Of a DNA stretch of 64,000 nucleotides, positions 57,758-64,000 are shown in pieces; positions within the stretch are counted from its first letter, which is position 1; every line of letters starts with the position of its first letter. The position numbers and the translations under genes are program-made. This DNA comes from Acidithiobacillus sulfurivorans (GTDB lineage Bacteria; Pseudomonadota; Gammaproteobacteria; Acidithiobacillales; Acidithiobacillaceae), in NCBI RefSeq assembly GCF_018853815.1, contig NZ_JAAOMP010000075.1, positions 16,786-80,785 on the forward strand, read 5' to 3'. Under the pieces are notes generated by a model. That model was given only the letters and a program-made list of their open reading frames with translations, had not been told where the DNA came from and made no database searches.

Positions 57758-60700
57758 ATGAAACCGGTAGGCCGCACGCGGAAACAAGTCGACGCCCCAG
57801 GCGCCTACAGTCAGCCCGCTGATCGCCCGCATTCTGCCGTCCGCGAGGACACCATTGAATACGGCTTCATCGGCACCCTGCAAAACCTCAAGTACGCGTA
57901 TCGCGACGACATCCGCGACCGCGCCGCGCTGGAGCAGAACTTCCGCGAGAAATTCGAGGCGCTCAACCGTGTGCATCTCACCGAGGCCGAGTTCGCCCGC
58001 CTGCTCGATGAAATCGTCAGCCCGGATGTTTTCACTGCCGCCAAAACCCTGCGCAGCATCAACGCCTTCACCCGCGACGATGGCACGCCGCTGAACTACA
58101 GCCTCGTCAACCTCAAGGACTGGTGCAAGAACACCTTCGAGGTGGTCAACCAGTTGCGCATCAATACCGACTACAGCCACCACCGTTACGACGTCATCCT
58201 GCTCATTAACGGCATCCCCTGTGTGCAGATCGAGCTGAAAACCCTGGGCGTGAATCCGCGCCGGGCCATGGAGCAGATCGTCGAATACAAGCACGATCCC
58301 GGCAACGGCTACACCAAGACGCTGCTCTGCTTCATGCAGTTGTTCATCGTCAGCAACCGCGACCGCACCTACTACTTCGCCAACAACAACGCCCGCCACT
58401 TCGCTTTCAATGCCGACGAGCGCTTTTTGCCCGTCTATGAATTCGCGGACGAAGACAACCGCAAGATCACCCAGCTTGACGCCTTCGCTGAAGCGTTTTT
58501 GAAAAAGTGCGACCTGGGCCAGACCCTCAGCCGCTACATGGTGCTGCTTGCCGGTGAGCAAAAGCTCATGATGATGCGACCCTATCAGGTCTATGCCGTG
58601 CAGCACATGATCCAGTGCATCGACGAAGATAACGGCAACGGCTACATCTGGCACACCACCGGCAGCGGCAAAACGCTCACCTCGTTCAAAGCATCCACCC
58701 TGCTCAAGGAAAACGACCACATCCACAAATGCGTGTTCGTCGTGGACCGCAAAGACCTCGACCGCCAGACGCGGGAGGAATTCAACCGCTTCCAGGAAGG
58801 CTGCGTCGAGGAAAACACCCACACCGGCGCCCTCGTGCGCCGCCTGCTGTCCGAGGATTACGCCGACAAGGTCATCGTCACCACCATCCAGAAGCTCGGC
58901 CTCGCGCTGGATGAAACGAGCCGCCGCAACAAGCAGCGGGCGAGGAACGACCAGCCCACCTACAAGGAGATGCTGGCCCCGCTGAGCGACCAGCGCATCG
59001 TCTTCATCTTCGACGAATGCCACCGCTCGCAGTTTGGCGAAAACCACAAGGCCATCAAGACGTTCTTCCCCCGCGCCCAGCTTTTTGGCTTCACCGGCAC
59101 CCCGATCTTCGAGGCCAACGCCTCGCAGCAGAAGATCGAAGACACCACCGCGTCGATGCGCACCACGCAAGACCTGTTCCAGAAACAACTGCACGCCTAC
59201 ACCATCACCCACGCCATCGAAGACGGCAATGTGCTGCGCTTCCATGTCGATTACTTCAAGCCCGAGGGCAAGAATCCGCCCAAACCCGGCGAGCCCATCG
59301 CCAAGCGCGCCGTCATCGAAGCCATCCTCGCCAAGCACGACGCCGCTACCGCTGGACGCCGCTTCAACGCCCTCTTCGCTACCGCGTCCATCAACGACGC
59401 CATCGAATACCACGCGCTGTTCAAGACCATGCAGGCCGAGAAACAGGCCGCCGACCCCGACTTCAAGCCGCTGAACATCGCCTGCGTGTTTTCGCCGCCC
59501 GCCGAGGGCGACGCCGACGTGAAGCAGATCCAGGAAGACCTGCCGCAGGAGCAGGCCGACAACGAAGAAGACCCCGATGGCAAGAAAGCCGCGCTGAAAG
59601 GCATCCTCGCCGACTACAACGCCCGCTACGGCAGCAACCACCGCATCGCTGAGTTCGATGGCTACTACCAGGATGTGCAGAAGCGCATCAAAGACCAGCA
59701 GTGGCCCAATGCCGACTACCCGGCTGCGCAGAAGATCGACATCACCATCGTCGTGGACATGCTGCTCACCGGCTTCGATTCCAAGTTTTTGAACACGCTC
59801 TACGTGGACAAGAACCTCAAGCACCACGGCCTTATCCAGGCCTTCTCGCGCACCAACCGCGTGCTCAACGGCAGCAAGCCCTACGGCAACATCCTCGACT
59901 TCCGTCAGCAGCAGGATGCCGTCGATGCCGCCATCGCGCTGTTCTCCGGCGAAAAAACCGGCGAGCAGGCGCGCGAAATCTGGCTGGTCGAAAAAGCCCC
60001 GGTCGTCATCCAGAAACTGGAAACCGCCATGCACAAGCTGGCGGCCTTCCTGCTGTCTCAAGATCTGGACTGCACCCCCGCCGCCATCGCCAATCTGAAA
60101 GGCGATGCGGCCAAGACGGTCTTCATCGAGCGCTTCAAGGAAGTGCAGCGGCTCAAGACCCAGCTCGACCAATACACCGACCTCACCGGGGAAAACAAAG
60201 CCGCCATCGAGCAGGTGCTGCCCGAGGAAAACCTGCGCGGCTTCAAGGGCCAGTATCTGGACACTGCCAAGAAGCTGCGCGCACAGCAGAATAAGCCAAA
60301 CGACAAACCTGGCACTGATAGCCCTTCTGAACAGCTCGACTTCGAGTTCGTCCTCTTCGCCTCCACCGTCATCGACTACGACTACATCATGAAACTGATG
60401 ACCAGCTTCTCGTCCAACGAGCAGGGCAAGGCCAGGATGACCCGCGAACAACTCATCGGCCTCATCAGCAGTGACGCCAAGTTCATCAACGAGCGCGACG
60501 ACATCGCCGAATACATCGGCACGCTCCAGGCTGGCGCGGGGCTTTCTGAAAAGGCCATCCGCGACGGCTACACCCGCTTCAAGGCCGAGAAAAACGCCAG
60601 GGAACTCGTTGACATCGCCGCCAAGCACGGCCTCGCCACCGCCGCCCTGCAAGCCTTCGTGGACGGCATTCTTGAACGCATGATCTTCGACGGCGAGCGC

Positions 60701-60841
60701 CTGAGCGACCTCATGGCCCCGCTGGAATTGGGTTGGAAAGCCCGCAGCCAGGCCGAGCTCGCGCTGATGGCGGATTTGCACCCGCTACTTACCCAACGCG
60801 CCGGGGGGCGGGATATTTCGGGGTTGAGCGCCTATGAGTGA
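57758..60841 (+). CDS. hsdR: Type I restriction enzyme R subunit
   Basis: 1027 residues. The PD-(D/E)xK nuclease is seen as D145 ... E159-L-K161 (YDVILLINGI, IELKT). The helicase motor has the Walker A HTTGSGKT (G around 302-305) and the DECH box at 419-422, followed by FGFTGTPIF; LVDMLLTGFDSKFLNTLYVD and FSRTNRVLNG are motifs IV-VI. It needs HsdM and HsdS to translocate and cut unmethylated DNA; neither is in the window. The C-terminus (FVDGILERMIFDGERLSDLM to SAYE) is copied at 62453-62644. Third codon positions are strongly C/G, unlike the genes before 57.6 kb. The next gene overlaps by eight bases. Confidence 0.95.
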   Translation: MKPVGRTRKQVDAPGAYSQPADRPHSAVREDTIEYGFIGTLQNLKYAYRDDIRDRAALEQNFREKFEALNRVHLTEAEFARLLDEIVSPDVFTAAKTLRSINAFTRDDGTPLNYSLVNLKDWCKNTFEVVNQLRINTDYSHHRYDVILLINGIPCVQIELKTLGVNPRRAMEQIVEYKHDPGNGYTKTLLCFMQLFIVSNRDRTYYFANNNARHFAFNADERFLPVYEFADEDNRKITQLDAFAEAFLKKCDLGQTLSRYMVLLAGEQKLMMMRPYQVYAVQHMIQCIDEDNGNGYIWHTTGSGKTLTSFKASTLLKENDHIHKCVFVVDRKDLDRQTREEFNRFQEGCVEENTHTGALVRRLLSEDYADKVIVTTIQKLGLALDETSRRNKQRARNDQPTYKEMLAPLSDQRIVFIFDECHRSQFGENHKAIKTFFPRAQLFGFTGTPIFEANASQQKIEDTTASMRTTQDLFQKQLHAYTITHAIEDGNVLRFHVDYFKPEGKNPPKPGEPIAKRAVIEAILAKHDAATAGRRFNALFATASINDAIEYHALFKTMQAEKQAADPDFKPLNIACVFSPPAEGDADVKQIQEDLPQEQADNEEDPDGKKAALKGILADYNARYGSNHRIAEFDGYYQDVQKRIKDQQWPNADYPAAQKIDITIVVDMLLTGFDSKFLNTLYVDKNLKHHGLIQAFSRTNRVLNGSKPYGNILDFRQQQDAVDAAIALFSGEKTGEQAREIWLVEKAPVVIQKLETAMHKLAAFLLSQDLDCTPAAIANLKGDAAKTVFIERFKEVQRLKTQLDQYTDLTGENKAAIEQVLPEENLRGFKGQYLDTAKKLRAQQNKPNDKPGTDSPSEQLDFEFVLFASTVIDYDYIMKLMTSFSSNEQGKARMTREQLIGLISSDAKFINERDDIAEYIGTLQAGAGLSEKAIRDGYTRFKAEKNARELVDIAAKHGLATAALQAFVDGILERMIFDGERLSDLMAPLELGWKARSQAELALMADLHPLLTQRAGGRDISGLSAYE
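60647..60838 (+). repeat. hsdR 3'-end direct repeat, copy 1
   Basis: The last 192 bases of hsdR match 62453-62644 at about 86% by my count (about 26 differences, no gap). Most changes are silent: only about four of 63 codons differ in the protein (A/T, E/D, S/A, G/R). So both copies have been kept under protein-level selection or come from two different hsdR genes. Confidence 0.88.
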
Positions 60842-62369
60842 ACAGCCGCTGACTGAAGCCACATTACTGACGCGCATTGCTCAGGGTGAGCACACCCGTC
60901 AGCAGTTCAAGCGCAGCTTCCACAACCCTGACGCCGTGGCCGCCGAGCTGGCTGCCTTTGCGAACAGTGGCGGCGGCACGCTGCTGATCGGTGTGGCCGA
61001 TGACGGCATCATCACTGGCCTGAGCGCGGCAGATGTTCGCCAGCTCAACCAGATGCTCAGCAACGCCAGCAGCCAGCATGTGCGCCCGCCCGTTCACCCC
61101 CACACCGAAAACGTGCAAACCCACGCCGGGCTGGTGATGGTGGTGACCGTGCCCAATGGCTTGGCCAAGCCCTATCTGGATCAGCAAGGCCGCATCTGGG
61201 TCAAACAGGGCGCTGACAAGCGCCATGTGACCGCCCGCGAAGAGCTGCAGCGCATGTTCCAGCGTGGCGGTCTGGTCTATGCCGATGTGGTGCCTGTGGC
61301 TGGCACCACCAGCGCCGACTTGGACGAGCCCGCCTTTCGCCGCTACCTGACCCAGCACTTCAGCGCCGACACCACCCCCACCGAACTGCCGCTGGATGCA
61401 CTACTGCAAAATCTGGGGTTGGGCGACGGGCTGGAGCTGAACCTCACCGGTCTGCTGCTGTTTGGCCGCAACCCCCTGCGCTGGCGACCCGCCTATACCA
61501 TTAAGGCCGTGGCCTTTCCGGGCACCCGCATCACCGACACCCGTTACCTCGACAGCCAAGACATCAGCGGCACCCTGCCTCAGCAATACACAGAAGCGCT
61601 CGCCTTCATCAAACGCAACCTGCACCGGGTGCAGGGCGATCAGGGTTTTAACTCCCCCGGCATTCTGGAAGTGCCCGAAATCGCCCTGCAAGAATTACTA
61701 GTCAACGCCTTGGTACACCGCGACTACTTCACCAGCGCATCCATTCGCATCCTCGTCTTTACCGATCGCATCGACATCATCAGCCCCGGCCACCTGCCTG
61801 ACAGCCTGAGCGTGGATGACATCCGTCACGGCAAAAGCAACCGCCGCAACCCCACGCTGAGCGAGCACGCCTTCCGGCTGCTGCCCTACCGGGGACTGGG
61901 CAGCGGCATCCCCCGCGCGCTCGATGAGTGGCCGCAGATCGAACTGATCGACGAAGTTAGCGGCAACCAGTTCACCGCTCGGGTGCAGCGACCCAAGGCG
62001 CAGTGGGTGCGGGCTGGCGAACAAGCCACTGAACAAGCCGAGGCCCCAGTCACCGAACAAGTCACCGAACAAGTAACCGAACAAGTAACCGAACAAGTAA
62101 CCGAACAAGTAACCGAACAAGTAACCGAACAAGTAACCGAACAAGTAACCGAACAAGTTCGCCGACTGTGCGTGGCTCTGGGGCAAGAGGCCAAAGGAAC
62201 GAAGGAGCTGATGCAGTCGCTCAACCTCAAACACCGCCCGAGCTTTTTGGAAGACTATCTGAACCCGGCCCTCCAACAGCGTTTTGTGGAACTGACCCAG
62301 CCAGACTCACCGCGCAGCCCCACACAAAAATACCGCCTGACCGCACAAGGAAAGGACTTGTTGAAATGA
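60834..62369 (+). CDS. AlbA_2/Schlafen-type putative ATP-binding regulator with VTEQ repeat
   Basis: 511 residues. The N-terminal third is the AlbA_2 domain (RQQFKRSFHNPDAVAAELAAFANSGGGTLLIGVADDG), often found in restriction and anti-phage neighbourhoods; the middle (VPEIALQELLVNALVHRDYF, GLGSGIPRALDEWP) is the RecG/ATPase-like C-part of the COG2865 family. Then nine perfect VTEQ units (residues about 406-441) link to a C-terminal winged-helix-like end. It starts inside the hsdR stop. Function is unknown; likely accessory to restriction, transcription control or defence. Confidence 0.8.
   Translation: MSEQPLTEATLLTRIAQGEHTRQQFKRSFHNPDAVAAELAAFANSGGGTLLIGVADDGIITGLSAADVRQLNQMLSNASSQHVRPPVHPHTENVQTHAGLVMVVTVPNGLAKPYLDQQGRIWVKQGADKRHVTAREELQRMFQRGGLVYADVVPVAGTTSADLDEPAFRRYLTQHFSADTTPTELPLDALLQNLGLGDGLELNLTGLLLFGRNPLRWRPAYTIKAVAFPGTRITDTRYLDSQDISGTLPQQYTEALAFIKRNLHRVQGDQGFNSPGILEVPEIALQELLVNALVHRDYFTSASIRILVFTDRIDIISPGHLPDSLSVDDIRHGKSNRRNPTLSEHAFRLLPYRGLGSGIPRALDEWPQIELIDEVSGNQFTARVQRPKAQWVRAGEQATEQAEAPVTEQVTEQVTEQVTEQVTEQVTEQVTEQVTEQVTEQVRRLCVALGQEAKGTKELMQSLNLKHRPSFLEDYLNPALQQRFVELTQPDSPRSPTQKYRLTAQGKDLLK
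62049..62156 (+). repeat. Nine-unit 12-bp tandem repeat encoding VTEQ
   Basis: Nine exact 12-bp units: two GTCACCGAACAA and then seven GTAACCGAACAA, in frame, giving (VTEQ)9. Degenerate units (GAACAAGCCACTGAACAAGCC) precede them. Copy number can change by slippage without a frameshift. Confidence 0.95.
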
Positions 62370-62650
62370 CTATCCCCCACAAGCACGCCTCAACGCCGGG
62401 CGCTGCCGCTTACCAAGGCGTGCTCCATGAGCTAACGAAGACCATGGCTGAGCTGCAAACCTTCGTGGACGGCATTCTGGAGCGCATGATTTTCGATGGC
62501 GAGCGCCTGAGCGACCTCATGGCCCCGCTCGACCTCGGCTGGAAAGCCCGCGCACAGGCCGAACTCGCGTTGATGGCGGATTTGCACCCGCTGCTCACCC
62601 AACGCGCCCGGGGGCGCGACATCTCAGGACTTAGCGCGTATGAGCAGTGA
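62366..62650 (+). pseudogene. Stand-alone copy of the HsdR C-terminus
   Basis: 94 codons starting at ATG 62366 (ATGA overlap with the preceding gene). The first 30 residues (MTIPHKHASTPGAAAYQGVL) are unrelated to HsdR at that point, but residues 30-94 repeat its end almost exactly (FVDGILERMIFDGERLSDLM ... GRDISGLSAYEQ). It is either a remnant left when the AlbA_2 gene was inserted before the end of another hsdR, or a small protein carrying only this HsdR C-terminal helical domain. Good codon use and few amino acid changes leave the second option open. Confidence 0.7.
62453..62644 (+). repeat. hsdR 3'-end direct repeat, copy 2
   Basis: Second copy of the block at 60647-60838. It ends with AGCGCGTATGAGCAGT, and the same 16 bases recur at 63536-63551, so a third, very short copy of the end is present after dinD. 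Confidence 0.88.
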
Positions 62651-62680
62651 AAAAACTCGCACATAAACGGCACGAGGAAA

Positions 62681-63529
62681 ATGATGGATATCTCACAAAT
62701 ACAGACACTGACCGACACCTTTGAGGGCCATGCCCAGCAGACCGAAACCGGCGTCGAATATTGGCTTGCCCGCGATCTCCAGCAGCTTCTCGGCTATTCC
62801 AAGTGGGAGAATTTTCAGACGGTGGTCACCAAGGCCAGAACCGCCTGCGAGGTATCTGGCCACGTGGTGGAGAACCATTTTCCTGACGTCAGGAAAATGG
62901 TCAGGATCGGCTCCGGGACAGAGCGTGAAATCGACGACATCATGCTCACCCGCTACGCCAGCTACCTCATCGCCCAGAACGGCGACCCCCGCAAGCCGGA
63001 AATCGCCTTCGCCCAGACCTACTTCGCCATCCAGACCCGCCGCGCGGAATTGATCGAGCAGCGGCTCCTCGAAGCCGAGCGCGTTTCCGCCCGCAAAAAA
63101 CTCACCAGCACGGAAAAAGAACTCTCCCAACTCATCTTCGAGCAAACCGGCGGCAACCAGGACTTCGCCCTCATCCGCAGCAAGGGCGACCACGCGCTAT
63201 TCGGCAAGAGCACCCAGGCCATGAAAGCCCAGTGGCGCGTCCCCGATAGCCGCCCGCTTGCCGACTTCGCGCCCACCATCATTCTCAAGGCCAAGGACTT
63301 TGCCACCGAGATCACCATCCACAACGCGCGCACCCACGGCATGTCCAGCGAGCCGCAAATTTCCCGCGAACACGTCACCAACAACCAGGCCGTCCGTGAA
63401 ACCCTGCTCAACCGGGGCATTCGCCCCGAAAGCCTGCCCCCGGCGGAGGATGTCAAAAAGGTCGAACGCCGCCTCACCGCAGGCGAGAAGCAGGCGCTGA
63501 AGAATCCCGACACTTTGGAAGGCGAATGA
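62681..63529 (+). CDS. dinD: DNA-damage-inducible protein D-like (BRO-N type)
   Basis: 282 residues. The BRO-like N-domain YWLARDLQQLLGYSKWENFQ, then VENHFPDVRKMV, IDDIMLTRYASYLIAQNGDPRKPEIAFAQTYFAIQTRR and GDHALFG form the DinD layout. DinD is LexA-controlled in E. coli and limits RecA filaments; here the frequent neighbour is a type I restriction system. No LexA box is visible in the 30 bases upstream. A GAGG precedes the first of two ATGs. Bases 62874-62901 inside the gene form a perfect palindrome. Confidence 0.86.
   Translation: MMDISQIQTLTDTFEGHAQQTETGVEYWLARDLQQLLGYSKWENFQTVVTKARTACEVSGHVVENHFPDVRKMVRIGSGTEREIDDIMLTRYASYLIAQNGDPRKPEIAFAQTYFAIQTRRAELIEQRLLEAERVSARKKLTSTEKELSQLIFEQTGGNQDFALIRSKGDHALFGKSTQAMKAQWRVPDSRPLADFAPTIILKAKDFATEITIHNARTHGMSSEPQISREHVTNNQAVRETLLNRGIRPESLPPAEDVKKVERRLTAGEKQALKNPDTLEGE
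62874..62901. repeat. Perfect 28-bp palindrome inside dinD
   Basis: ACCATTTTCCTGAC followed directly by its reverse complement, with no spacer. It encodes NHFPDVRKMV. A perfect palindrome of 28 bases is rare by chance, yet here it also encodes conserved residues of the DinD family. Confidence 0.9.
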
Positions 63530-63531
63530 AG

Positions 63532-63552
63532 GATTCAGCGCGTATGAGCAGT
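63532..63552 (+). repeat. Vestige of the hsdR 3' end after dinD
   Basis: In frame the bases read GFSAYEQ-stop, the same end as the truncated HsdR copy (GLSAYEQ-stop). The 16 bases AGCGCGTATGAGCAGT (63536-63551) are identical to 62632-62647. This may be a recombination or insertion scar. Confidence 0.6.
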
Positions 63553-64000
63553 AAGAAAACATCCATGCCAGCGAAGCAGAAACCAACACCATCCGCCGTT
63601 TCCGGGGATTTTGATTCGCTGGTATCCGCCATCGTCGACATCCATCAGCAATCGCAGGCCTTCGCCACCAAGGCGGTCAATGTCAGCCTCACGGTGCGGA
63701 ACTGGCTGATCGGCCATCGCATCGTGGTGTTCGAGCAGTCGGGAAAAGACCGGGCGGCCTACGGTGAAAGACTGTTGCCCGCTCTGGCAGAGCGCCTGTC
63801 GGCTGCCGGACTCAAGCGGGTGGATGCCCGCGAGTTACGCCGCTTCAGGCGCTTCTACGGCGTTTATCCGCAGATTTGGGAGACCGTGACTCCCGAATTG
63901 CTGGCAGGCCTTGGCGCTGACGCCTTGCAGCCGCTGCCAAGCACCCCGCCTCTGCCAAAACGGGAGACGCCGTCTCCCGAATCCGGGGCGGTGGCAGCCG
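63544..64000 (+). CDS. DUF1016 (YhcG-like) PDDEXK nuclease, 5' part
   Basis: 152 codons to the window edge, no stop. After a 20-residue basic start (MSSKKTSMPAKQKPTPSAVS) comes the DUF1016 N-domain: NVSLTVRNWLIGHRIVVFEQ, ERLLPALAERL, ELRRFRRFYGVYPQIWE. The nuclease domain would be downstream. These genes are frequent passengers of type I restriction loci. The start ATG lies inside the vestigial hsdR end SAYEQ-stop, so it takes the position the next gene has after hsdR. Confidence 0.82.
   Translation, partial: MSSKKTSMPAKQKPTPSAVSGDFDSLVSAIVDIHQQSQAFATKAVNVSLTVRNWLIGHRIVVFEQSGKDRAAYGERLLPALAERLSAAGLKRVDARELRRFRRFYGVYPQIWETVTPELLAGLGADALQPLPSTPPLPKRETPSPESGAVAA

Noticed and set aside
57710..60781. 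A 1023-codon open frame antisense to hsdR
   Set aside because: It exists because hsdR has G/C-rich third positions, which removes stops on the opposite strand. The translation is low in complexity (Val, Gly, Glu, Leu) with no recognisable domain, while the plus strand shows full HsdR motifs.

Overview
The window looks like a chromosomal segment of a proteobacterium, mostly core genes with moderate GC. The gene neighbourhoods (lpxC-dciA-secA, rplU-rpmA-obgE-proB, bioF-bioH-bioC-bioD, aat-bpt, proC-yggS-pilT-pilU, smpB/ratA/bamE/fur) are of the gamma/beta-proteobacterial type. The extra presence of a hopanoid-type glycosyltransferase (HpnB-like), a sulfide:quinone-reductase-like flavoprotein and a BioC/BioH biotin route makes an Acidithiobacillus-like organism my best guess. 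That is inference from gene content, not a database match.

Layout. 1-2.5 kb: minus-strand sspA, acyl-CoA ligase and the 5' end of cca. 2.75-19.4 kb: lpxC, then dciA (minus, overlapping the lpxC end), secA, argJ, a Nudix-ThiE fusion, and a long run of nearly abutting genes for envelope polysaccharide and LPS (four GT2 or GT4 enzymes, a NodB-type deacetylase, a GT39 enzyme, an O-antigen ligase, waaC, a tyrosine phosphatase, waaA). The middle of this run (about 11.9-16.3 kb) is visibly more AT-rich. 19.4-25.2 kb, minus strand: a PLP lyase overlapping ovoA (probable ovothiol pair), an AbrB-family permease, trmL, comF. 25.2-34.2 kb, plus strand: bioFHCD, htpX, aat, bpt, an orphan fetB, rnt, a ferredoxin-reductase and a small coiled-coil protein. 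34.2-41 kb: a zinc-ribbon protein, a membrane protein, a TetR regulator, argB, a HAD phosphatase, a large palindromic repeat, an HlyD-type adaptor, a PagL-like hydrolase and bioB. 41-57.6 kb: housekeeping genes (yggT-proC-yggS, pilT-pilU, hpnB-like, trmB, purEK, a DsbG/DsbB-like pair, smpB, clsB, ratA, bamE, fur, proB-obgE-rpmA-rplU, yaiI).

57.7-64 kb is a different compartment: GC-rich third positions and genes of a type I restriction/defence island (hsdR, an AlbA_2/Schlafen-type protein carrying a nine-unit VTEQ repeat, a stand-alone copy of the hsdR C-terminus, dinD-like and a DUF1016 nuclease cut by the window end). hsdM and hsdS are not in view. The 3' end of hsdR recurs behind the inserted genes (a 192-bp copy and then a very short vestige), which suggests stepwise insertion of cassettes at the end of hsdR.

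The most unusual items are these repeated hsdR ends; a 192-bp nested inverted repeat between convergent genes at 37.8-38.0 kb that shares sequence blocks with two other convergent junctions (19.4 and 49.8 kb); a terminator whose T-run touches the obgE start codon; the ovoA/PLP-lyase pair; and a HAD phosphatase whose catalytic motif lies upstream of any ATG/GTG/TTG start. No rRNA, tRNA, CRISPR array or intact insertion sequence was seen. No stretch above 300 bases lacks a gene; the longest is 2458-2750.
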